Source: an uncultured Porphyromonadaceae bacterium
GTDB taxonomy: Bacteria > Bacteroidota > Bacteroidia > Bacteroidales > Muribaculaceae
Direction: 5' to 3'
Length of the DNA: 10,233 nt
Assembly: GCA_947176615.1 (NCBI GenBank)
Contig: CAMWRO010000077.1
Span: 1-10,233, forward strand
In this document: positions 1 to 6,369 of the stretch, in pieces
Numbering within the stretch: position 1 is the first letter of the stretch
Layout of the letters: every line of letters begins with the position of its first letter
Notes under the pieces: generated by a model
Database searches by the model: none
The model's input: the letters and a program-made list of their open reading frames with translations, nothing else
Told to the model about the DNA's origin: nothing
Made by a program: the position numbers and the translations under genes

Positions 1-757
1 CCCCGGGATAGCGCGCCGCCCATCCGGCAAATATCTCGCGCTCGTGGTCGCCGCCTCCGAAAAGGAAGATTTTCACGTCGTCCTTGGCGGCCAGTGCGGC
101 CACGACTTTCTCCATCAGCTCGGTGGGGTAGATTTTCCCCTTGTGCTTGGCAAAGGGGGCGATTCCCACCCATCTGTCCGTGCCGGTCTTGGGAGCGGTG
201 ATTGAGGCAAAGTCGGCGGGATTTCCTTTCCCGTCGCCAAACAGCGAGCGGAACCGTTCCTCGACGGCGAGGCCGAGACGGTGGAACACCTCGCGGTATC
301 GGGCGCGCTGCGAGATGAGAGGGAGCATTATCTTGTTGTGGCGTCGCGTGAGGGCGCGCTTGCGCGAGCGTTCCTTATTGATGCGCGACACGGGGATGCG
401 GTTGAGCCATGCCATCGCGTCGAGGGCCATCGTGCGGAGCACGTCGTGAAGGTCGGCCACGGCATCGAAGTCATATTCCCGCCGCAGTTCGCGATACAGC
501 CTGTGGAGTCCCGTCAGCCCTTTGTAGCGGGGCGACGCGAAGTCGATGCCGCGAACCGTCAGGTTGTCGGGCGGGTTGAGAAACATTGTGGCCATAGAGG
601 GGCGCGTCACCATGACAAATTTTACCTCGGGGTTGCTGCGCGCCACGCTGTAGACCACCGGGATTGTCATGGCCACGTCGCCGATTGCCGAGAAACGGGT
701 AATCAGCACCCTCGCGGGCCGGAAACGGGTGTCGATGTCAGGATTTTTTGTTGCCAT
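1..757 (-). CDS. Glycosyltransferase family 9 (heptosyltransferase-like), C-terminus cut by window edge
   Basis: Partial gene; 252 codons are visible from ATG at 757 down to the left edge with no stop. The N-terminus (residues about 16-35) reads RVLITRFSAIGDVAMTIPVV, the nucleotide-sugar transferase fold start typical of ADP-heptose:LPS heptosyltransferases. Further on come VADLHDVLRT, then WVGIAPFAKHKGKIYP and FLFGGGDHER, which match the start of the C-terminal Rossmann domain of GT9. Family members move a heptose or related sugar from a nucleotide donor to LPS core on the cytoplasmic face of the inner membrane. The exact donor and acceptor cannot be read here. The start overlaps the end of the DUF4254 gene by 20 bp (738-757) in another frame, so the two are probably translationally coupled and share the promoter at 1378-1408. 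The pairing with DUF4254 recurs in Bacteroidota as I recall it. The family call is firm; the substrate is not. Confidence 0.9.
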   Translation of the reverse strand, partial: MATKNPDIDTRFRPARVLITRFSAIGDVAMTIPVVYSVARSNPEVKFVMVTRPSMATMFLNPPDNLTVRGIDFASPRYKGLTGLHRLYRELRREYDFDAVADLHDVLRTMALDAMAWLNRIPVSRINKERSRKRALTRRHNKIMLPLISQRARYREVFHRLGLAVEERFRSLFGDGKGNPADFASITAPKTGTDRWVGIAPFAKHKGKIYPTELMEKVVAALAAKDDVKIFLFGGGDHEREIFAGWAARYPG

Positions 758-1349
758 AAAGAACCGGGTTGGTAGCCGGGTCGTTGTACATCTTCATCTG
801 GCGGTAAACCTTCATGTATTTGCGCCCGGCGGCGATGTCGTCAAGCAGTTGGTCGATGGCGGCGGTGAGGTCTTTCTCCTGCTCGAGCAGCACGTCGAGC
901 TTGGCCTGACAGCGCGCGATGTGCTCGGGGGAGGCGTCGGTGCGCTCGGCCTCACGGGCCATGTGGTATATTTTCAGAGCGAGAATCGACAGGCGGTCGA
1001 GGGCCCACGCGGGACTCTCGGTGTTGATGGTCGCGTCGGGCGCCGGAGTGACGCCTGAGAATTTCTCGCGGAAATAGGTGTCGATTTCCTCCACCATGTC
1101 GGTGCGGTCCTGATTGGAGCTGTCGATGCGCCGCTTGAGGGCAAGGGCGGCCACGGGGTCGATATCGGGGTCGCGGATGATGTCCTCAAGGTGCCACTGC
1201 ACTGCGTCAATCCAGTTCTTGGCGTGGAGGGTGGCCTCGATGGTGCCTTCGGGATATGGGTTGGCGACAACTGCGTCAACATCGTCGGTTTTGTGATACA
1301 GCGCGGTCGTGTCGCTGAAAATTTTGAAACTGTTCTTGGCAAAATCCAT
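738..1349 (-). CDS. DUF4254 domain protein
   Basis: A 203-residue, soluble, probably cytoplasmic protein with no signal peptide or membrane segment. It is rich in charged helical sequence, for example DRTDMVEEIDTYFREKF and the C-terminal stretch around LLEQEKDLTAAIDQLLDDI. The motif NWIDAVQWHLEDIIRDPDID near residues 47-66 and the general layout match DUF4254, a Bacteroidota family of unknown biochemical function usually found beside LPS or surface-glycan glycosyltransferases. The same frame is open to an ATG at 1400. I chose the ATG at 1349 because the consensus -7 box lies at 1378-1385, so an mRNA starting near 1371 would not contain the upstream ATG. Starting at 1349 also puts the family-like sequence MDFAKNSF at the N-terminus. 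The 3' end overlaps the glycosyltransferase start by 20 bp. Its role is inferred only from that pairing, perhaps as a partner or modulator of the transferase. Confidence 0.85.
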   Translation of the reverse strand: MDFAKNSFKIFSDTTALYHKTDDVDAVVANPYPEGTIEATLHAKNWIDAVQWHLEDIIRDPDIDPVAALALKRRIDSSNQDRTDMVEEIDTYFREKFSGVTPAPDATINTESPAWALDRLSILALKIYHMAREAERTDASPEHIARCQAKLDVLLEQEKDLTAAIDQLLDDIAAGRKYMKVYRQMKMYNDPATNPVLYGNKKS

Positions 1350-1377
1350 ATCAGGTGTCTTTTTAGGGATGAGAACA

Positions 1378-1408
1378 CAAATGTAGACAAAAAAAGTCAA
1401 ATTGCAAA
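1378..1408 (-). promoter_or_regulatory. Bacteroidota-type promoter for the DUF4254-GT9 operon
   Basis: On the minus strand, TTTG (1408-1405) is followed after exactly 19 bp by TACATTTG (1385-1378). This is a full match to the Bacteroidota primary sigma consensus TTTG-N19-TAnnTTTG. Transcription should start about 5-7 nt downstream, near 1371-1373, giving a leader of roughly 22-25 nt before ATG 1349. The -33 element lies inside one arm of the 1404-1447 inverted repeat. Confidence 0.75.
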
Positions 1409-1447
1409 ACCGCTGTATCGAAAAAGCCTAATGGCGAGTGGTTTTGC
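1404..1447. repeat. 8-bp inverted repeat over the minus-strand -33 box
   Basis: GCAAAACC (1404-1411) and GGTTTTGC (1440-1447) are perfect inverse complements separated by 28 bp. One more pair matches after a one-base mismatch. The left arm covers the -33 element of the minus-strand promoter, so the dyad could be a binding site for a repressor or activator. This is inference; an 8-bp dyad in a 330-bp region can also occur by chance. Confidence 0.35.
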
Positions 1448-1513
1448 CCGTGGGATGGATGCCCGAGAGCCGATTGGCAATAATGTCAGGTGAAAATTGG
1501 TCATTTTGGGAAC

Positions 1514-1537
1514 AAAACAGGCAGAATGGCCTGTTTT
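1514..1537. terminator. Terminator-like hairpin in the divergent intergenic region
   Basis: AAAACAGGC (1514-1522) pairs perfectly with GCCTGTTTT (1529-1537) across a 6-nt loop. On the plus strand the stem runs into a T-rich stretch (1534-1549); the minus strand ends in TTTTGTT. Its ends AAAACAGG/CCTGTTTT match those of the strong terminator at 8706-8756. It lies between two divergent promoters and so ends no visible gene. It may insulate the two units or end a short antisense transcript. Confidence 0.5.
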
Positions 1538-1562
1538 TATATTTTTTTATCGTCAAAAATTC

Positions 1563-1591
1563 TTTTATTCATTTAAGAGGCAGTAACTTTG
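1563..1591 (+). promoter_or_regulatory. Putative promoter of the efflux operon
   Basis: TAACTTTG at 1584-1591 is an exact match to the Bacteroidota -7 element TAnnTTTG. The -33 element is weak: the best candidate is TTTT at 1563-1566, 17 bp upstream. Transcription would begin near 1597-1599, leaving about 130 nt of leader before the adaptor gene. It is the best match in the right orientation in this intergenic region. Confidence 0.5.
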
Positions 1592-1597
1592 TGTGTT

Positions 1598-1727
1598 TAA
1601 AAATAGTAGAATAGTTCCGGCGCGCGAGTCGGGACTGCTCTTGATGTTTCAGCTATCCTGCCCCGCCGAGGGGCGTCATATCATTGATTATTAATAAGGT
1701 AAATAAGATAAAGTAAAGACAAAGAAA
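1598..1727 (+). promoter_or_regulatory. Structured 5' leader of the efflux operon
   Basis: The predicted leader of about 130 nt holds two short hairpins. AGTTCCG (1613-1619) pairs with CGGGACT (1630-1636), with one G-U pair and a 10-nt loop. GCCCC (1660-1664) pairs with GGGGC (1670-1674) around the 5-nt loop GCCGA. The final 45 nt are A-rich and unstructured, as is usual before Bacteroidota start codons. I recognise no known riboswitch. The region 1350-1727 as a whole holds only regulatory elements. Confidence 0.35.
1644..1694 (+). CDS. Possible 16-codon leader peptide
   Basis: An ATG at 1644 opens a frame encoding MFQLSCPAEGRHIIDY, ending in TAA 33 nt before the adaptor start codon. It lies within the predicted leader and spans the 1660-1674 hairpin. 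It has no Shine-Dalgarno sequence, but neither do the real genes here. An ORF this short may be chance; coding is suggested only by its position. Confidence 0.2.
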   Translation: MFQLSCPAEGRHIIDY

Positions 1728-2885
1728 ATGAGAATCAACGCGTTAACAGCATCGGCTGCAATCGTGGCATGTGTAGCCGCCGTGATGACTTCGTGCTCGT
1801 CACAACAGGCTCAGCAGCAGGCTCCGGCCCCCGAAATCGCCACTATGACAGTCAGTCAGGGTTCGACCCGCATCGACAACACTTATCCCGCAACCATCAA
1901 GGGTAAAACCGATATCGATATCCGTCCTCAGGTCACAGGATTCATCACCAAGGTACATGTCGACGAGGGACAGCAGGTGCGCAAGGGTCAGGTTCTTTTC
2001 ACCCTTGACCAAGTGCAGTATCAGGCTGCCGTAGATCAGGCCCGCGCCTCAGTCAACGTCGCCCAGACAGCCGTGTCGACAGCGCAGCTGACCGCCGACA
2101 ACAAGAAAAAACTTCTTGACAAGAACATCATCAGCGAGTATGAGTGGCAGATGGCCGACAACTCGCTCCAGCAGGCCAAGGCTCAGCTCGCTCAGGCCAA
2201 TGCCGCGCTTGTCACAGCGCAGAAAAACCTCGCCTATACCACCGTCACCGCCCCGAGCGACGGCGTAATCGGCTCGATTCCCAACCGCGAAGGCTCGCTC
2301 GCGTCCCCCTCGTCGGCAGTGCCGTTGACCACCGTCAGCGACAATTCTCAGGTTTATGCCTACTTCTCGCTGACCGAGCGCGACGTGCTCAATCTCGTCG
2401 GTAACGGCGAGCGCACACTCAACGCCGCCATCGCCTCGATGCCCGAGGTGGAACTGCGCATGGCCGACGGCTCGCTCTACGGCCAGAAAGGCAAGGTCGC
2501 TACCGTTTCGGGCGTAATCGGCGCGGGTACAGGCGCTTCCAACGTGCGCGCCCTTTTCGCCAACCCCAGCGGTGTGCTCCGCAGCGGCTCGACCGGCTCT
2601 ATCGTCATTCCCACCGTCACTGACAGCGTCATGACGATTCCCCAGAAGGCTACCTACGAGCTTCAGGACCGCCGCTATGTATATGTGGTGAACGATTCCA
2701 ACAAGGTTGTCTCGACCTATGTCACCGTGACCGACATGAACGACGGCCTGAACTTCGTCGTCAACTCGGGTCTCAAACCGGGTGACCGCATCGCTGTCGA
2801 GGGTGTCGGCACCACTGTCAAGGACGGCATCGTAATCCGTCCCAAGGAAGCCGGCGCAGCTGCTCCCGCCGCTCAGCAGAATTAA
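1728..2885 (+). CDS. RND efflux periplasmic adaptor (membrane fusion lipoprotein), AcrA/MexA type
   Basis: A 385-residue adaptor that bridges the inner-membrane pump and outer-membrane channel. Residues 1-22 form a lipoprotein signal peptide ending in MTSC, with Cys23 as the lipidated residue. The first lipoyl half-motif lies at about residues 63-93 (IDIRPQVTGFITKVHVDEGQ). An alpha-helical hairpin rich in Ala and Gln follows at about 98-165, then the second half-motif LAYTTVTAPSDGVIGSI. Next comes the beta-barrel segment with VYAYFSLTERDVLNL, and last the membrane-proximal domain near VYVVNDSNKVVSTYVTV and GLKPGDRIAVEGV. Length and order are normal for the family. It is first in a three-gene operon, 75 bp before the pump gene, behind the promoter candidate at 1584-1591. 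No TetR, MarR or two-component regulator is adjacent. The substrate range cannot be predicted. Confidence 0.95.
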   Translation: MRINALTASAAIVACVAAVMTSCSSQQAQQQAPAPEIATMTVSQGSTRIDNTYPATIKGKTDIDIRPQVTGFITKVHVDEGQQVRKGQVLFTLDQVQYQAAVDQARASVNVAQTAVSTAQLTADNKKKLLDKNIISEYEWQMADNSLQQAKAQLAQANAALVTAQKNLAYTTVTAPSDGVIGSIPNREGSLASPSSAVPLTTVSDNSQVYAYFSLTERDVLNLVGNGERTLNAAIASMPEVELRMADGSLYGQKGKVATVSGVIGAGTGASNVRALFANPSGVLRSGSTGSIVIPTVTDSVMTIPQKATYELQDRRYVYVVNDSNKVVSTYVTVTDMNDGLNFVVNSGLKPGDRIAVEGVGTTVKDGIVIRPKEAGAAAPAAQQN

Positions 2886-2886
2886 G

Positions 2887-2922
2887 GTCTTTAACATTTA
2901 GACTTTAGTGATTTTTAAAGAC
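2887..2922. repeat. Inverted repeat in the adaptor-pump gap
   Basis: GTCTTTAA (2887-2894) and TTAAAGAC (2915-2922) form an 8-bp dyad with a 20-nt loop. The gap is built from variants of GACTTTA and TTTAGAC. A weak hairpin here could set 3' ends or tune the ratio of adaptor to pump. It lacks a good T-run as a terminator, though TTTATTTTT follows. Confidence 0.35.
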
Positions 2923-2960
2923 TTTATTTTTCAGTTCAATTACATCACGATCATTATAAA

Positions 2961-5900
2961 ATGAAACTTGATACATTTATTAACCGCCCGGTGCTGTCGA
3001 CCGTAATCTCGATTTTCATCGTGTTGCTGGGCTTTATCGGACTCGTCTCTCTGCCGGTCCAGCAGTTCCCCGACATCGCACCGCCCACCATCTCGGTCAC
3101 GACGACTTATACCGGCGCCAATGCCCAAGCCGTGCTCAACTCGGTAATCGCGCCTCTTGAGGAGCAGATAAACGGTGCGCAGGATATGCAGTACATGACC
3201 TCTACCGCCACCAACACCGGCAGCGCGACCATCAACGTGTACTTCAAGCAGGGATATGACCCCGACATGGCCGCCGTCGACGTGCAGAACCGTGTGGCCA
3301 AGGCTCAGGGTATGCTTCCCGCCGAGGTTACCAAAGTGGGTGTCATCACGCAGAAACGTCAGACCTCAATGCTTCTCTGCGCCGTGCTTTATTCGCCCGA
3401 CGACCGTTACAACGAGGAGTTCATCGAAAACTACATGAAAATCAACATCGTGCCCCAGATTCAGCGTATCTCCGGTGTGGGCGACGCGATGGTGATGGGT
3501 GCCGACTACTCGATGCGTATCTGGCTCAAGCCCGACGTCATGGCCCAGTACAACCTGATGCCGTCTGACATCGCTGCCGCGCTTTCCGAGCAGAATATCG
3601 AGGCCGCCCCGGGTGCTTTCGGCGAGCAGGGTGACCAGACTTTCCAGTATATCATGAAGTACAAGGGCCGCCTTGTAACCCCCGAGGAATTTGAAAACAT
3701 CGTCGTCAGAGCTTCGTCCAACGGTGATGTCCTCTATCTCAAGGATGTGGCCGAGATTGAACTGGGACGTGTGACTTACGGCTTCCATAACAAACTGGAT
3801 GGCCACACCGCTACCTCGGCAATTATTTTCCAGACCCCGGGTTCTAACGCGACCGAGATTATCAACAACATCCTTGCATTCCTTGCCGATGCCGAAAAAG
3901 AGCTTCCCGAAGGACTTGCAATCTCGGTGCCCCTTAACAACAACGAGTTCCTCGACGCTTCAATCCACGAGGTAATCAAGACACTTATCGAGGCGTTTAT
4001 CCTCGTGTTCATCGTGGTTTACCTGTTCCTTCAGGATTTCCGCTCGACACTCATCCCCTCAATCGCCATCCCTGTGGCGTTGATCGGTACGTTCTTTGTC
4101 ATGAACCTTATCGGGTTCTCGGTCAACCTCATCACCCTCTCGGCACTCGTGCTTGCGATTGCGATTGTGGTCGATGACGCGATTGTGGTCGTCGAGGCGG
4201 TGCATGCCAAGCTCGACGCCGGTTATCACAGCGCCCGCCGCGCCTCTATCGACGCTATGAACGAGATTGCCGGCGCGCTTATCTCGATTACGCTCGTCAT
4301 GATGCTCGTGTTTATCCCCGTGTCGTTCATGCCCGGCACGAGCGGTGTGTTCTACCGTCAGTTTGGTCTGACAATGGCAATCGCCATTTTCTTCTCGGCT
4401 GTCAACGCGCTTACTCTGTCGCCGGCACTCTGCGCGGTGTTCCTTAAACCCCACGGCGACAAGACAACCCTCAAGGAGCGCATGGCGACTGCCTATAGCG
4501 AGGCCGGTGCCACGCTCAAGGCCCGCTACAAGAAGGCTGTCGGATTCCACATTCCGCCTGTCGTGACACTGTTGCTCCTCATTGCCACCATTACCTTCAT
4601 GGTGCTCGGATGGTTCTCGTTTGAGAACGTGCTTCTCAGCTCGGCGGCTGTCGTCGTGGCGCTTCTCGCCCTCATCGGCATTTTCCGTCCCGAGTTTCAC
4701 GAGGCGTTTGAGAAAGTCTATAACGCGCTGCTCGGCAGCTATAAAGGATTTACCAAGTTCTTTATCAAGGCCAAGGCTCTCTCTCTTGTCTTTGTGGCGG
4801 CTGCCATCGCGATTCTCGTGTGGCTGATGTCGATAACCCCGACCGCAATGGTCCCCAACGAAGATACCGGTACAATCTTTGCCGTTGTCGACATGCCCCC
4901 GGCCACATCGCAGGAGCGCACAGGCGCGACCCTTCAGAAACTTGACTCGATTATCGGTCAGATTCCCGCCGTGCAGGCCCGCACCATGATTGACGGCTAT
5001 AGCTTTGTGGCCGGTCAGGGCGCTACCTACGGTACCTTCATTATCAAGCTGAAAAATTGGTCGGAACGATCCAAGGAGGAGAGCGCCGACAATATAATCA
5101 AGCAACTCTACGGCCTCTCGGCCATGAACATCAAGGACGGCCGCGTGATGTTCTTCGCGCCCCCGATGATTTCAGGTTATGGTGTCACCAACGGTTTCAA
5201 TATCGAGATGCAGGACAAGACCGGCGGCGACATCAACAAGTTCTACAGCATCGTCATGGGTTTCCTCGGCGCGCTTAACCAGCAGCCCGAGATTCAGATG
5301 GCCTATACCACCTTTAACCCCACGTTCCCTCAGTATCTTGTCGATATCGATGCGGCCAAGGCCAAGCAGGCCGGAATATCGCCGCAGACCATCCTCTCTA
5401 CACTTCAGGGATATTACGGCGGTATGTATGTGTCCAACTTCAACCGTTTCGGCAAGCTCTACCGCGTGATGATGCAGGCGACTCCCGAGTCGCGCGTGTC
5501 GCCCGAGACGCTGAACTCAATCAAGATCCGCAACGGCAACGAGATGGCGTCGCTGGCCAACTATGTGACACTGAAACGTGTCTATGGCCCCGACCTTCTC
5601 AACCGTTTCAACATGTTCCAGTCGATTTCGGTTACCGGCCAGCCCGCCCCCGGATACTCGTCGGGTGACGCTATCGCCGCCATCAACCGCGTGGCCGCCG
5701 AGACGCTTCCTCAGGGTTACGGATTCGAGTTCTCGGGCATGTCGCGTGAGGAACAAGGGTCGTCGGCCAATGCAACCGCCATCATTTTCGGCCTGTGTCT
5801 GCTCTTTGTCTACCTCCTTCTGTCGGCACAGTATGAGAGCTACATCCTCCCGTGGGCCGTTATCCTCTCGATACCGTTTGGCCTGATGGGCTCGTTTATC

Positions 5901-6332
5901 TTCGCCTCGATTTTCGGCATCAGCAACAACGTGTATCTGCAGATTGCGCTCATCATGCTTATCGGTCTTCTCGCCAAGAACGCCATCCTTATCGTCGAAT
6001 TTGCCGTTGACCGCCGCCGCACCGGCATGTCGATTGTCAACGCTGCCATCGACGGAGCGGCTGCCCGTCTGCGACCCATCCTGATGACCTCGCTCGCGCT
6101 CATCATCGGTCTGTTGCCCATGATGCTCGCCCACGGCGTAGGTGCCAACGGTAACAAGTCGCTCGGCGCAGGCTCGGTCGGCGGTATGTTGATCGGTATG
6201 ATTCTTCAGGTACTCGTCGTTCCCGCCCTCTTTGTGATTTTCCAGACAATTCAGGAAAAGATCAAGCCGTTGAAGTGGGTTGACACTGACAACGAAGGCA
6301 TCGAGAGCGAAATCGAGCAGTATTCCCGTTAA
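2961..6332 (+). CDS. RND multidrug efflux pump inner-membrane subunit (HAE-1, AcrB-like)
   Basis: A proton-driven exporter of 1123 residues that works as a trimer in the inner membrane. The N-terminus MKLDTFINRPVLSTVISIFI with TM1 at about 10-28 is canonical and fixes the start. TM4 carries the proton-relay pair Asp405-Asp406 (in AIAIVVDDAIVVVEAV), equivalent to AcrB Asp407/408. Lys1006 in GLLAKNAILIVEF and Arg1038 in LRPILMTSLALIIG match AcrB Lys940 and Arg971. TM2 begins near residue 338 and the second porter half begins near VPNEDTGTIFAVV (residue 630). The protein is about 70 residues longer than AcrB. The extra length lies between TM6 and TM7 (about residues 495-600) and includes two added hydrophobic stretches at about 533-554 and 557-576. 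Sequence such as SFVAGQGATYGTFIIKLKNW and GYYGGMYVSNFNRFGKLYRV resembles the Bacteroidota drug-efflux branch. The full proton relay argues for an active pump; substrates are unknown. Confidence 0.96.
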   Translation: MKLDTFINRPVLSTVISIFIVLLGFIGLVSLPVQQFPDIAPPTISVTTTYTGANAQAVLNSVIAPLEEQINGAQDMQYMTSTATNTGSATINVYFKQGYDPDMAAVDVQNRVAKAQGMLPAEVTKVGVITQKRQTSMLLCAVLYSPDDRYNEEFIENYMKINIVPQIQRISGVGDAMVMGADYSMRIWLKPDVMAQYNLMPSDIAAALSEQNIEAAPGAFGEQGDQTFQYIMKYKGRLVTPEEFENIVVRASSNGDVLYLKDVAEIELGRVTYGFHNKLDGHTATSAIIFQTPGSNATEIINNILAFLADAEKELPEGLAISVPLNNNEFLDASIHEVIKTLIEAFILVFIVVYLFLQDFRSTLIPSIAIPVALIGTFFVMNLIGFSVNLITLSALVLAIAIVVDDAIVVVEAVHAKLDAGYHSARRASIDAMNEIAGALISITLVMMLVFIPVSFMPGTSGVFYRQFGLTMAIAIFFSAVNALTLSPALCAVFLKPHGDKTTLKERMATAYSEAGATLKARYKKAVGFHIPPVVTLLLLIATITFMVLGWFSFENVLLSSAAVVVALLALIGIFRPEFHEAFEKVYNALLGSYKGFTKFFIKAKALSLVFVAAAIAILVWLMSITPTAMVPNEDTGTIFAVVDMPPATSQERTGATLQKLDSIIGQIPAVQARTMIDGYSFVAGQGATYGTFIIKLKNWSERSKEESADNIIKQLYGLSAMNIKDGRVMFFAPPMISGYGVTNGFNIEMQDKTGGDINKFYSIVMGFLGALNQQPEIQMAYTTFNPTFPQYLVDIDAAKAKQAGISPQTILSTLQGYYGGMYVSNFNRFGKLYRVMMQATPESRVSPETLNSIKIRNGNEMASLANYVTLKRVYGPDLLNRFNMFQSISVTGQPAPGYSSGDAIAAINRVAAETLPQGYGFEFSGMSREEQGSSANATAIIFGLCLLFVYLLLSAQYESYILPWAVILSIPFGLMGSFIFASIFGISNNVYLQIALIMLIGLLAKNAILIVEFAVDRRRTGMSIVNAAIDGAAARLRPILMTSLALIIGLLPMMLAHGVGANGNKSLGAGSVGGMLIGMILQVLVVPALFVIFQTIQEKIKPLKWVDTDNEGIESEIEQYSR

Positions 6333-6338
6333 TATACC

Positions 6339-6365
6339 GGTTTAAGGTTTAAGTTAAAGGTTTAA
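6339..6365 (+). repeat. Three GGTTTAA repeats before the channel gene
   Basis: The 37-bp gap between pump and channel genes contains GGTTTAA at 6339-6345, 6346-6352 and 6359-6365, ending 4 bp before ATG 6370. The related unit AAGGTTTA reappears in the gap after the channel gene. No function is known to me; it may be a simple AT-rich leader or a small dispersed repeat. Confidence 0.5.
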
Positions 6366-6369
6366 CATA

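Noticed and set aside
281..775. 164-codon plus-strand frame across the glycosyltransferase gene
   Set aside because: The minus strand here encodes a clear GT9 protein that runs off the window edge; the plus-strand frame is a shadow.
1501..1508. TCATTTTG as a second plus-strand -7 box
   Set aside because: It lacks the A at position 2 and has no TTTG at the right distance; TAACTTTG at 1584 is better.
1350..1727. Efflux regulator gene (TetR or similar) in the intergenic region
   Set aside because: No frame of adequate length or helix-turn-helix-like sequence exists in this stretch on either strand.
2049..2897. Long open frame on the minus strand opposite the adaptor gene (282 codons)
   Set aside because: It is antisense to a clear adaptor gene; the open frame comes from GC-rich codon bias, and its low-complexity His/Gly/Asp-rich product matches no family I recognise.
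4059..5105. 348-codon minus-strand frame opposite the RND pump
   Set aside because: The product is rich in His, Arg, Glu and Asp, as expected from reading membrane-protein codons backwards. The plus-strand pump has all its motifs.
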